Notes under the pieces: generated by a model
What the model saw: the letters and a program-made list of their open reading frames with translations, nothing else
Told to the model about the DNA's origin: nothing
Database searches by the model: none
NCBI GenBank assembly: GCA_900315125.1
Contig: OMXT01000008.1
Coordinates: 1 to 64,000, forward strand
DNA from: an uncultured Eubacteriales bacterium
GTDB taxonomy: Bacteria; Bacillota; Clostridia; Peptostreptococcales; Anaerovoracaceae
Reading direction: 5' to 3'
DNA length: 64,000 nucleotides
Program-made: the position numbers and the translations under genes
Shown: positions 32,270 through 41,253 of the stretch, one piece after another
Numbering within the stretch: the first letter of the stretch is position 1
Layout: each line of letters begins with the position of its first letter

Positions 32270-34561
32270 TCAGGACTGGAGCAGAAACTGCAGGCAGTCG
32301 TACTGGCCTCTGATTTTTCGGTCATCCCTGTGCTGTGCGCTGTCCTCGGGCAGCAGCAGGCCCTGATACATCAGGGAGGCGCCGCTGCGGCAGAAGAGGA
32401 ACTGCGGCTCCGGGATATTGACAATGCTGATGCGGTACAGACGGTTCGGCTCCAGACCTTTCAGCCGGACATAGCGGACCGGTCCGTTGCCGTGACTGCT
32501 CAGAGAGACGGCAGTTACCAGTGCTTCTTTTCCAGTTCTTTCGACTTCCATCCACGCGGCCAGCTCAGAGGCGCCGTCGGGTGAAGTCAGGCGGTAGTAA
32601 AGCCCCAGGGTCAGCAGTTCCCAGTGTTCCTTAAAGAATGTGATCTGCCCGCGAACATCTTTCTTTTCTTCATCATTTAGTTCATTCAGGTCGAGCTCAT
32701 AGCCGAAGGTACCGGCCATGGCTGCGGCAGCGCGGGTGCGCAGAGGAACGGTCCGGCCGGTGGTTACGTTGGGAACAGCGGAAACGTGAGCGCCGATGGT
32801 GCTCACCGGGTAGCAGAATGACGTACCGTACTGGATGCTGAGCCGGTCTACAGCGTCCGTGTTGTCGCTGCACCAGATCTGAGGGCAGTAATAGAGCATG
32901 CCCGCGTCGAAACGGCCGCCGCCCCCTGCGCATCCTTCCAGCAGCAGATCCGGGAAGGCAGTCAGCAGCTGATCCATAAAGTGGTAGACACCGAGGGTGT
33001 ACTGATAGAGGATCTTTCCCTGACTCTGCAGACCCTCTGCTGCCGTCCATACATCGTTCAGACAGCGGTTCATGTCCATCTTAACATAGTTCGCCTTACA
33101 TTCCCTGATGACCTCTGCTATCTGACGGAACACGTGATCGACAATTTCCGGCCGGGAGAAGTCCAGAACCAGCTGATAACGGGAGCGGACCGGGTCTTTG
33201 CCGGGAATCCTGAGAACCCAGTCCGGGTGCCTGCGGTAGAGGTCCGAGTCCTCATTCACCATTTCCGGCTCAATCCAGAGACCGAACCGAAGTCCCATGT
33301 CCCGGATCCTGTCTGCAAGCTGGCCGATCGAACATCCCAGTTTCTCTTCATTGACGTACCAGTCGCCCAGTCCTGCGCTGTCGCTGGACCTGCGTCCGAA
33401 CCAGCCGTCGTCCAGGACCATCATCTCCACGCCGAGTTCTGCGGCCTGTTCTGCGATAGCCAGGATCTGGCTGCCGCGGAACTCGATTCCGGTGGCTTCC
33501 CAGTTATTGATCAGGATCGGCCGGCGCCTGTTCTTCCAGGGGCCCCGGACGATATGGCTGTTGATCAGATCGTGAAAGAGATGGCTGAGGTGGCTGAGTC
33601 CGTCCTGAGAGAAAGCCATGGCGGCTTCCGGCGTATAGAATGTCTCGCCGGGCGCCAGAGGATAATCGAACCGCTCAGGCTGGACCCCCATGAGCAGCCG
33701 GGTTAAGCCGAACTGCTCCCGGCAGGCACAGGCGCTGAAAGAGCCGCTGTAGAGCAGAGCGGTTCCCAGGCAGTAGCCATGATCCTCGTCGCAGTGTCGG
33801 TCGGCGAGAATGACGAAAGGGTTCTGCTGGTGAGAACTGTTTCCCCTGCGGCTGCCGACGGTCAGTTCCCGCTCTTCTACCGGCGTCCGGGCAAACTCGC
33901 GCTCGTGGCAGTGGCGGCCGTGGAAGTGGATCAGATCCCAGTCTCCCGTCAGCATATCCAGACAGCAGCTGGCGGCGCCGGTCAGACGGATCGGCTCTGT
34001 TCCCAGATTGCGGATGCGTGCGGACCGGGTGATCACGTCCCGGCTTGCCAGCAGACCATAGTAAAGATCTGCCTGAACTCCCGCAGCATCATCCTGCAGG
34101 GTAATAACAAGGGTGCAGGCATCTGCGGGATCGTCCGCGTAGACTGCCGGCAGACCGGGGATAGTGTATTTTCCTTCCTGAATCTGATAGCACCGGAAGC
34201 GCAGGTCGCAGCCGCAGACACCCAGGCTGCCGCGGATACCCAGGGCGGTGGGCCGGTAGTCGCCGCTGCCTTCGCAGGGATATTCCAGAGGCAGCGTGTC
34301 GCAGGAGAGGGTCCGGTCACGGCCGGCGTCGTAGGGATTGGGAGAAAAGCCTCGGTCCAGTCTCACGAAATCCGTGAAAAGATCGGGTGGGAGTACTTCG
34401 GATTCCGGAGGGTTCTGGCCGGTGTGGGGCAAAGGCCTGACCGCCCGGGGTCCGTAATAGGTGTGCAGCAGCAGGCCGCCCGGGCCTATTTTCATCTGAT
34501 AGCTGCTGCGGGCGGTTTCTAATAGAAAAGTCTGACTGGCGTCGTAATATTTTATCGGCAT
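32270..34561 (-). CDS. Alpha-galactosidase, GH36
   Basis: 763 residues, cytosolic (no signal peptide). Hydrolyses alpha-1,6-galactosides such as melibiose, raffinose and stachyose. The nucleophile is Asp496 in YVKMDMNRC and the acid/base Asp566 in CSDNTDAVDR; VEMMVLDDGWFG and LWIEPEMVNEDS are also family hallmarks. The N-terminal beta-supersandwich covers about residues 1-330. The start at 34561 is preceded by GGGAGG at 6 bases. It is divergent from the ABC importer operon, so a control region at 34562-34844 is shared. Confidence 0.93.
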   Translation of the reverse strand: MPIKYYDASQTFLLETARSSYQMKIGPGGLLLHTYYGPRAVRPLPHTGQNPPESEVLPPDLFTDFVRLDRGFSPNPYDAGRDRTLSCDTLPLEYPCEGSGDYRPTALGIRGSLGVCGCDLRFRCYQIQEGKYTIPGLPAVYADDPADACTLVITLQDDAAGVQADLYYGLLASRDVITRSARIRNLGTEPIRLTGAASCCLDMLTGDWDLIHFHGRHCHEREFARTPVEERELTVGSRRGNSSHQQNPFVILADRHCDEDHGYCLGTALLYSGSFSACACREQFGLTRLLMGVQPERFDYPLAPGETFYTPEAAMAFSQDGLSHLSHLFHDLINSHIVRGPWKNRRRPILINNWEATGIEFRGSQILAIAEQAAELGVEMMVLDDGWFGRRSSDSAGLGDWYVNEEKLGCSIGQLADRIRDMGLRFGLWIEPEMVNEDSDLYRRHPDWVLRIPGKDPVRSRYQLVLDFSRPEIVDHVFRQIAEVIRECKANYVKMDMNRCLNDVWTAAEGLQSQGKILYQYTLGVYHFMDQLLTAFPDLLLEGCAGGGGRFDAGMLYYCPQIWCSDNTDAVDRLSIQYGTSFCYPVSTIGAHVSAVPNVTTGRTVPLRTRAAAAMAGTFGYELDLNELNDEEKKDVRGQITFFKEHWELLTLGLYYRLTSPDGASELAAWMEVERTGKEALVTAVSLSSHGNGPVRYVRLKGLEPNRLYRISIVNIPEPQFLFCRSGASLMYQGLLLPEDSAQHRDDRKIRGQYDCLQFLLQS

Positions 34562-34718
34562 AATCGTCCTCCCATTCGGTATGGTCTCGCTGCAGAAAAC
34601 GGCTGCGTTCATCTTACCTTCTTAAATGGGAAGCGTCAAGGATATCGAAAAAGTTCGGGTAAGCAGGGAGCAGTACAAAAAAATTTGTTTTTTCGCAGAC
34701 TTTACTAATTGTTTGGTG

Positions 34719-34747
34719 TTGCGTTACTCTTCTGCAGCTGTTAAAAT
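34719..34747 (+). promoter_or_regulatory. Promoter of the sugar ABC importer operon
   Basis: TTGCGT (34719-34724), 17-bp spacer, TAAAAT (34742-34747); leader about 90 nt. A second TATAAT at 34815-34820 lacks a good -35. No clear catabolite-response element recognised in the divergent gap. Confidence 0.5.
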
Positions 34748-34844
34748 CTATGAAAGGTGGGTGATCATTTTGTACCAGTTCAGGATGATCATCATTGGGG
34801 TAGAGAGAGAACGTTATAATTTTGCTGAGAGATGGAGGTGGACA

Positions 34845-36149
34845 TTGAAAAAGAATGTCAAACGAATCATTGCCTTCATGACAGTGATTGCGATGTCGCT
34901 CTGCCTGCTTGCTTCCTGCGGCCCTTCTTCAGGGGAGGAAGAACAGAAATCGGGAACGAGCAGCGGAATCACCATTTTCAACTCGAAGATGGAGATTCAG
35001 GATCAGCTGATGAGTATGGCTAAGAAGTATACCAAGGAGACGGGAGTGCCTGTGGAAGTATACTATTCCAGCGATACTGTTTCAGCCCATCTGGCGACGA
35101 GGTACGCGTCCAAGAATCCGTACACACTGTCAATGGTTGATGCAAAGGACGTATATTCCCTTGCGGAGGAGCATGCCGTCGACCTGAGTGATCAGAAATG
35201 GGTAAAGGATACCGATTATGCGATCGCGATCGATGGCAAAACTTATGGATTCCCGGTATGCGTGGAAGCGAGAGGAATCATTTATAATGCCAATGCGATT
35301 GAGAAAGTGACCGGAAAGAAATTCGACCCGGCCAAGTGCAGAACACTGGATCAGTTTAAACACTGGATCGATCTCTGCAAAAAGGGCGGGATGAAGACGC
35401 CCACCGGTGTCATGAAGGAGGACTGGTCACTGGGCAACCATTACCTGGCAGAGGTTTATGAGATGAGAGAAGATCCGGATACCTTTGTGTATGATATGAG
35501 CAAGAATAAGATCGATCTCGCCAAGGATGAACGGTACAATAGTCTGATGGACACGTTCGACGTTCTCATGAAGAACAGTTACTCCAGAGAGAGCGCCATT
35601 TCCGCGGAGCGTGAGGTTACGGAGCAGAAGCTGGCGGAGGGCGAGATCGCCTTCATGTTCGGGGGCAACTGGGACTGGTCAGTACTCAGCGCTTATGATT
35701 ACACCGACGGTCTGGGAATGATGCCGATACCGCAGAATCTCAAGGCCGGAGAGGATTACAATACCAAGCTCACCGGCGGCGGATCCAAATATTTCTTCAT
35801 CGACAGTTCCGCAAACACCAGCGACAAGCAGCGCCAGGAAGCGAAGGATTTCCTGAACTGGCTGGTTTACAATGACGAAGGACAGAAGTTCATGGTAGAT
35901 GACTGTGCTCTTGTCCCGGCTTTCTCCAACATCAAGCTGAAGGCTAAAGATCCTCTGGGACAGTCGGTCAGCGAATATACCAACGCGGGCAAGCTGGTGC
36001 CCAACTATAACTATCTGCCGGACGATCACTATGCGATCCTGGGCGCCCAGTTCCAGAAGTACCTGGCTGAGAAGACGGACAGGGCTGGCTTCGCTAAGGA
36101 AGTTGTAACATACTGGAAGACTAAGACGCTTCAGAAGCATGAGCAATAA
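34845..36149 (+). CDS. Sugar ABC transporter solute-binding lipoprotein
   Basis: 434 residues, family 1 extracellular solute-binding protein. A basic N-terminus (KKNVKR), a hydrophobic stretch and the lipobox LLASC mark a lipoprotein anchored outside the membrane, followed by a Ser/Glu-rich linker. The body starts GITIFNSKMEIQDQLMSMAK. TTG 34845 has GGAGG 6 bases upstream; an earlier in-frame ATG would precede the promoter and signal. First gene of the importer operon. Between alpha-galactosidase and sucrase, it likely binds raffinose-type oligosaccharides. Confidence 0.92.
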   Translation: MKKNVKRIIAFMTVIAMSLCLLASCGPSSGEEEQKSGTSSGITIFNSKMEIQDQLMSMAKKYTKETGVPVEVYYSSDTVSAHLATRYASKNPYTLSMVDAKDVYSLAEEHAVDLSDQKWVKDTDYAIAIDGKTYGFPVCVEARGIIYNANAIEKVTGKKFDPAKCRTLDQFKHWIDLCKKGGMKTPTGVMKEDWSLGNHYLAEVYEMREDPDTFVYDMSKNKIDLAKDERYNSLMDTFDVLMKNSYSRESAISAEREVTEQKLAEGEIAFMFGGNWDWSVLSAYDYTDGLGMMPIPQNLKAGEDYNTKLTGGGSKYFFIDSSANTSDKQRQEAKDFLNWLVYNDEGQKFMVDDCALVPAFSNIKLKAKDPLGQSVSEYTNAGKLVPNYNYLPDDHYAILGAQFQKYLAEKTDRAGFAKEVVTYWKTKTLQKHEQ

Positions 36150-36164
36150 GGAGGTGCTGGACAA

Positions 36165-37043
36165 ATGCAAAGAAACACAATGGCTTATAAGTCCAGGCAA
36201 TTCCTGACCTTCGCTGGTCCGGCGCTGATCCTGTTCTGCATGGTCATCATCATCCCGTTTATCTACGGACTGTACCTGACCTTCACCAGCTGGGACGGCG
36301 TATCCGCGGACAAGCCTTTCGTCGGATTTGCCAACTATGTATCCGCTTTCAAGGATGCCTATTTCTGGTCATCGATCATAAGGACACTGATCTACTCCGC
36401 CATCGCGGTGGTGCTGGTCAATGTGGTAGCCTTTTTCCTGGCTTATCTGGTGACTAGTGGAGTCAAAGGACAGAATTTCTTCCGGGCTGGATTCTTCATT
36501 CCGAATCTGATCGGCGGAATCGTACTGGGATATGTTTGGAAATTCGTCTTCAACCGTGCCTTTGTTGCCATCGGAGCAGCTTTCACATCGGGAACCGTTC
36601 CCTCTCTGCTGTCATCCACGGGCGGAGCAATGTTCTGCCTGATCCTGGTATCCGTATGGCAGTACGCGGGATATATGATGCTGATCTATGTCGCGGGATT
36701 TATGAGCGTGTCGGATTCCCTGAAGGAAGCGGCTATGATCGACGGCTGTACGCCTTCGCAGGTCATGAAGAACGTGACCATTCCGCTGATGCGGACATCC
36801 TTTGTAACCTGCATATTCCTGAGCATCACCAGATGCTTCGTTGTCTACGACGTGAACCTGTCGCTGACCAAGGGCGAACCGTTCAATTCTTCCGTACTGG
36901 CTGCCATGCACGTATATAACAAAGCCTTTGTCTACAAGGACTACGGCACAGGACAGGCGGAAGCGCTCATCCTTTTCGTGATCTGCGCGATCATCGGAAT
37001 CGCTCAGGTTTACATTGGTAAGAAAGGAGAGGTGGAAGCATAA
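36165..37043 (+). CDS. Sugar ABC transporter permease 1
   Basis: 292 residues, six predicted helices, MalF-type. The EAA loop that contacts the ATPase is EAAMIDGCTPSQVMKNVTIP near residues 190-209. ATG 36165 follows AAGGAGGTG. It overlaps the next permease by one base (TAATG), so the two are cotranslated and form the membrane heterodimer. Confidence 0.93.
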   Translation: MQRNTMAYKSRQFLTFAGPALILFCMVIIIPFIYGLYLTFTSWDGVSADKPFVGFANYVSAFKDAYFWSSIIRTLIYSAIAVVLVNVVAFFLAYLVTSGVKGQNFFRAGFFIPNLIGGIVLGYVWKFVFNRAFVAIGAAFTSGTVPSLLSSTGGAMFCLILVSVWQYAGYMMLIYVAGFMSVSDSLKEAAMIDGCTPSQVMKNVTIPLMRTSFVTCIFLSITRCFVVYDVNLSLTKGEPFNSSVLAAMHVYNKAFVYKDYGTGQAEALILFVICAIIGIAQVYIGKKGEVEA

Positions 37044-37906
37044 TGAATATGAATGATAAAGCTGCCCGCGCGAAGCAGAGTCGGCACATTCTCAGCATCA
37101 TTGTACTGATCGTGCTGTTCATTCTCTTTATCGCGCCGTTTATCCTGGTCCTGATCAATGTGTTCAAGACCAAGGCGGATATCAATATGGCTCCGCTGGC
37201 GCTGATCGGTGCACACGGGTTTACCCTGAAGAACTTCCCGGAAGCCATGGCTAAAATGGACTTCTGGAGGGTATTCGGAAACTCCTTCTTTATTACGACG
37301 CTGGCGACGATTCTGACGATCCTGGTATCTGCTATGGCCTCCTTCGTCATTGTCCGAAACGGCAAGTGGAAGGCCTGTTCCATCCTGTTCGCGCTGATGG
37401 TGGCGTCCATGGTCATCCCCTTCCAGGTGCTGATGGTACCGCTGGTATCGGTATATGGAGGTATCTTCGGAATACTGAACAGCCGCATCACACTGATACT
37501 GATGCATACGGGATTCTCGCTGTCCATGGCTACCTTTATGTTCCATGGGGCGATCCATTCCAATATTCCCCTGGAGCTTGAGGAAGCAGCTCTGATCGAC
37601 GGCTGCAGCAGGTGGCAGACATTCTGGAAGATCGTATTCCCGCTGCTCAAGCCGACGGTGGCTACGGTGGCGATCATAGACGCCATGGCCTTCTGGAACG
37701 ACTACCTCCTGCCCAGCCTTGTGCTGACGGATAAGAACCTGTACACGATACCTATCGCCACGCAGGCATTCTACGGAACATATTCCACAGACATCGGACT
37801 GGTCATGGCGGCTCTGCTGCTGGCCATGCTGCCGATCCTGATCCTGTATCTCTTCCTGCAGAAGTACATCGTTGCGGGTGTTACAGCAGGAGCAGTCAAG
37901 GGTTAA
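37043..37906 (+). CDS. Sugar ABC transporter permease 2
   Basis: 287 residues, MalG-type, six predicted helices. The EAA loop is EEAALIDGCSRWQTFWKIVF near 190-209. Start overlaps the stop of permease 1 by one base. It pairs with permease 1 and the ATPase encoded two genes later. Confidence 0.93.
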   Translation: MNMNDKAARAKQSRHILSIIVLIVLFILFIAPFILVLINVFKTKADINMAPLALIGAHGFTLKNFPEAMAKMDFWRVFGNSFFITTLATILTILVSAMASFVIVRNGKWKACSILFALMVASMVIPFQVLMVPLVSVYGGIFGILNSRITLILMHTGFSLSMATFMFHGAIHSNIPLELEEAALIDGCSRWQTFWKIVFPLLKPTVATVAIIDAMAFWNDYLLPSLVLTDKNLYTIPIATQAFYGTYSTDIGLVMAALLLAMLPILILYLFLQKYIVAGVTAGAVKG

Positions 37907-37927
37907 TGAGGAGACAGCGATAAGCTT

Positions 37928-38551
37928 ATGGATCGTTTTTTCGACGCGAACAACCCACTGATGCGATTTCTGGCAAGACTGGTGGATCTGGTCATACTGA
38001 ACGTGCTGACCGTTGTCTTTGCCCTTCCCCTGATTACGGCAGGGGCATCCTTTACGGCTATGAACTATGTTATTCTGCATTATGTGAGAGAGGATGAGAC
38101 CTATACCTTCCGCATGTTCTGGAAATCCTTCCGGGAGAACCTGAAGCCCGGCATAGCGGTCGGCCTGATCTATATGGGAGCGGCAGCCGTAACGGCTCTG
38201 GATCTGTGGATCCTCAGGGGCCTCGGAAGCAGGACGGCCACGGCGCTGATGATCATCATAACGGTAGCCGCCTGCCTGATTCTGGTCACGGCAGTATACA
38301 GTTTCGCCCTTCTATCCAGATATGAGAACACGGTTGCCGGTACCCTGGCCAACGCAGTACGGCTGACACTGGGGAATCTCCCCCGGTCACTGGTCATGCT
38401 GCTGATCTGGGCCGGCTGGCTGGCGCTGCTCTATCTGACCAGAAGGGGACCTGTGCTGGCAGTGACTTTCGGTCTTTCTCTGCCGGGATTTCTGTGCGGT
38501 TTCGCTTACGATAAGATTTTCCGAAGATTGGAGGAGAAGAGCAGTGACTGA
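37928..38551 (+). CDS. YesL/DUF624-family membrane protein
   Basis: 207 residues with about five hydrophobic helices. The N-terminus FFDANNPLMRFLARLVDLVI is the DUF624 signature. The family is widespread inside Firmicute oligosaccharide ABC operons (YesL in the rhamnogalacturonan cluster) and its function is unknown; a transporter accessory role is usually assumed. It overlaps the GH32 gene by 8 bases. Confidence 0.85.
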   Translation: MDRFFDANNPLMRFLARLVDLVILNVLTVVFALPLITAGASFTAMNYVILHYVREDETYTFRMFWKSFRENLKPGIAVGLIYMGAAAVTALDLWILRGLGSRTATALMIIITVAACLILVTAVYSFALLSRYENTVAGTLANAVRLTLGNLPRSLVMLLIWAGWLALLYLTRRGPVLAVTFGLSLPGFLCGFAYDKIFRRLEEKSSD

Positions 38552-40037
38552 CATGCTGAAAAAGGCAAGAGAATTTGAAGAGGCCCAGGAAAAACTGGTT
38601 CCTCAGGAGCTGAGGCCGGTACTCCATTTTTCTCCGAGAATCGGATGGCTGAACGATCCCAACGGCTTTTCCTATTACAGGGGACAGTATCATCTGTTCT
38701 ATCAGTATTATCCGTATGACTCGCACTGGGGCCCCATGCACTGGGGACACGCAGTGAGCCGTGACCTGATCAGCTGGACGTACCTGCCCTGCGCTCTTGC
38801 GCCGGAGGGGGAAGGCAGCGGAGGCTGCTTCTCCGGATCGGCAGTTCCCTATGGAGACGGCAGGCAGCTGCTCATGTATACTCAGGCGGAATTCGACCCT
38901 GCGGTGAGGAACCGGCATACGAACCAGACCCAGGGAGTTGCTCTGGGCGACGGACTGAATTATGTCAAATATGACGGAAATCCGGTGCTGACTTCAGAGG
39001 ACGTGCCCGGGGGCAATGACCCCCATCAGTTCCGGGATCCCTGGCTCTGGAAGAACAGGGACGGGGAGTTTCGGGTACTGACCACCGGTTATGATCCTGC
39101 GGATGAGTACGCCAGACTACTGCTATTCGGCAGCGAGGACGGTCTTCACTGGCGCTTTCGCAAAGTATTTCTGCAGAATCGCGGAAAAGTGGGAAGACTG
39201 TGGGAATGCCCCAGCTTCTTTCCCCTCGGAGACCGCTGGGCCCTGATCGCCAGCGCCATGTTCATGCAGCCGAAAGGAGAGCTGTCTCCGGGGAACGGGG
39301 CTTTTGGTCTTGTGGGAACCTATGAGGAAGAAATGGAGAGTTTCCGTCCGGAGTCGATTCAGGCGGTGGACGGAGGGATTGATTTTTACGCTGCTCAGGT
39401 ACTGAAGACCGCGGACGGGCGGACCGTCATGATCGCCTGGATGATGAATCAGGAGATTTCGGATATCCGAAGCGAAGAGCTGCCCATCCACGGTCAGATG
39501 ATCATACCAAGGGAACTCAGTCTCCGGGACGGAAGGATCTGTCAGAGGCCGGTCAGGGAACTGGATCTGTGCCGGCAGAACCGGGTTCAGCATCAGGGAG
39601 TAGAGCTTTCTGAGGCAGGAATCAGACTGCCGGGCATCCGGGGCAGGATCCTGGATCTGGAGCTGTGCATCCATTCACAGGACGCGGAGGAAATCAGTAT
39701 CCGTTTCGCAGAAGATTCCCGCTTCTATACCGAGTGCGCTGTGCTGCCCAGGAAAGGAAGGATCCGGGTTGACCGGAGCCGCAGCGGCACCAGGAACGCG
39801 GCGCTGCTGTGCAGAGAAGCCGATCTGATCCATACAGGCAGGGAAATCAGACTCAGAATCGTACTGGATCGCTGGAGCGCGGAGATCTTCATCAATGACG
39901 GAGAACAGGTCATGACGCTGACATTCCATACGGAACTTACGGCGCAGGACATCAGTTTCCGGGCCCGGGGACAGGCAAAGATAGATGTTACCGGATATAC
40001 GCTTGATCCGACCAGGATCAGAGAAACGAAAGAATAA
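38544..40037 (+). CDS. GH32 sucrose / sucrose-6-phosphate hydrolase
   Basis: 497 residues, five-blade propeller plus C-terminal beta-sandwich. The nucleophile is Asp38 in WLNDPNGF, the transition-state stabiliser lies in QFRDPWLW, and the acid/base is Glu221 in WECPSFF. It cleaves sucrose or raffinose-type fructosides to free fructose. With an ABC importer and no PTS component, unphosphorylated sucrose is the likelier substrate. GTG 38544 is chosen because GGAGGAG is 8 bases upstream; an ATG at 38553 is possible. No signal peptide, so it acts in the cytosol. Confidence 0.92.
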   Translation: MTDMLKKAREFEEAQEKLVPQELRPVLHFSPRIGWLNDPNGFSYYRGQYHLFYQYYPYDSHWGPMHWGHAVSRDLISWTYLPCALAPEGEGSGGCFSGSAVPYGDGRQLLMYTQAEFDPAVRNRHTNQTQGVALGDGLNYVKYDGNPVLTSEDVPGGNDPHQFRDPWLWKNRDGEFRVLTTGYDPADEYARLLLFGSEDGLHWRFRKVFLQNRGKVGRLWECPSFFPLGDRWALIASAMFMQPKGELSPGNGAFGLVGTYEEEMESFRPESIQAVDGGIDFYAAQVLKTADGRTVMIAWMMNQEISDIRSEELPIHGQMIIPRELSLRDGRICQRPVRELDLCRQNRVQHQGVELSEAGIRLPGIRGRILDLELCIHSQDAEEISIRFAEDSRFYTECAVLPRKGRIRVDRSRSGTRNAALLCREADLIHTGREIRLRIVLDRWSAEIFINDGEQVMTLTFHTELTAQDISFRARGQAKIDVTGYTLDPTRIRETKE

Positions 40038-40048
40038 GGGAGAAAAAA

Positions 40049-41167
40049 ATGGCGAATTTATCACTGAAAGGAATTCAGAAGATTTATCCGAACGGATATC
40101 ATGCCGTAACGGATTTTAATCTTGAAGTAGAAGATAAAGAATTTATTATTTTCGTAGGCCCTTCCGGCTGCGGAAAATCAACGACGCTGCGTATGATCGC
40201 CGGTCTGGAGGACATCAGCGAAGGCGAGTTTCGCATAGACGGCGTTCTGATGAACGACGTGGAGCCCAAGGACAGAGATATAGCCATGGTATTCCAGAGC
40301 TATGCCCTCTATCCTCACATGACGGTCTATGACAACATGGCATTTGCTCTGAAGCTGAGAAAGGTTCCTGCTGACGAGATCGACCGCAAGGTGAGAGAAG
40401 CTGCAAAGATCCTGGATCTGGAGAAGCTCCTGGACCGCAAGCCCAAGGCTTTGTCCGGCGGCCAGCGCCAGCGTGTAGCCATGGGACGGGCCATCGTAAG
40501 AAAGCCTAAGGTATTCCTCATGGATGAGCCTCTGTCCAACCTGGACGCCAAGCTCAGAGTGCAGATGCGTACCGAGATCTCCAAGCTTCACAAAAAGCTC
40601 GGGACGACGATCATCTACGTGACCCACGACCAGACCGAGGCGATGACGCTGGGAACCAGGATCGTGGTCATGAAGGACGGAATCGTGCAGCAGATCAACA
40701 CGCCGGATCATCTGTACAACAAACCCTGCAACCTGTTTGTCGCCGGCTTTATCGGCTCCCCGCAGATGAATTTCCTGGACGTACAGGTCAGGATCGACGG
40801 GGAGGACGCTTATCTGCAGCTGGGCAGCAGCAGTCTGAAGGTGCCCGCAGACAGAGTGGCGGCCCTGAAGGACGGAGGCTATGACGGTAAGACGGTCATC
40901 ATGGGCATCCGGCCGGAAAATATCTCTGACAACAAGGAATTCCTGCAGCAGCATCCGGACAGTCAGATCCACAGCAAGATCAATGTCAGAGAGCTGCTGG
41001 GCGCTGAGGTCTTCCTGTATTTCGATGTGGAGGGAACGCAGGTCACCGCCAGAGTGGCGCCGGACACAACACTGACGTCAGGCTCTGACGCGACATTTGC
41101 TCTGGACATGTCGAAAATCCATCTCTTCGACAAGGATACAGAGAAAAATATTCTTTACGCGGAGTAG
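40049..41167 (+). CDS. ugpC: Sugar ABC transporter ATP-binding protein (UgpC/MsmX type)
   Basis: 372 residues. Walker A GPSGCGKSTT near residue 37, signature LSGGQRQRVAMGRAI near 135, Walker B VFLMDEPLSNLDAKL, and the switch His in VTHDQTEAM. A C-terminal OB/TOBE regulatory domain (about 240-370) marks the CUT1 oligosaccharide ATPase that energises the two permeases of this operon. A long hairpin follows the stop. Confidence 0.95.
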   Translation: MANLSLKGIQKIYPNGYHAVTDFNLEVEDKEFIIFVGPSGCGKSTTLRMIAGLEDISEGEFRIDGVLMNDVEPKDRDIAMVFQSYALYPHMTVYDNMAFALKLRKVPADEIDRKVREAAKILDLEKLLDRKPKALSGGQRQRVAMGRAIVRKPKVFLMDEPLSNLDAKLRVQMRTEISKLHKKLGTTIIYVTHDQTEAMTLGTRIVVMKDGIVQQINTPDHLYNKPCNLFVAGFIGSPQMNFLDVQVRIDGEDAYLQLGSSSLKVPADRVAALKDGGYDGKTVIMGIRPENISDNKEFLQQHPDSQIHSKINVRELLGAEVFLYFDVEGTQVTARVAPDTTLTSGSDATFALDMSKIHLFDKDTEKNILYAE

Positions 41168-41198
41168 AAGATCATCGCTGCTTTCACGGAAAGCCAGG

Positions 41199-41233
41199 CA
41201 GAGCGGCTGGGAGCATTCCCGGCCGCTCTCTTT
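41199..41233 (+). terminator. Hairpin after ugpC (terminator or processing site)
   Basis: AGAGCGGCTGGGA pairs with TCCCGGCCGCTCT (13 pairs, loop GCAT), then CTTTA. The T-run is short, so read-through into the next gene is likely. Confidence 0.6.
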
Positions 41234-41253
41234 ACAAACGAGAGGAATACCAT

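Noticed and set aside
34626..34844. Extending the solute-binding protein to ATG 34626
   Set aside because: It would place 73 residues before the lipoprotein signal peptide and run through the promoter.
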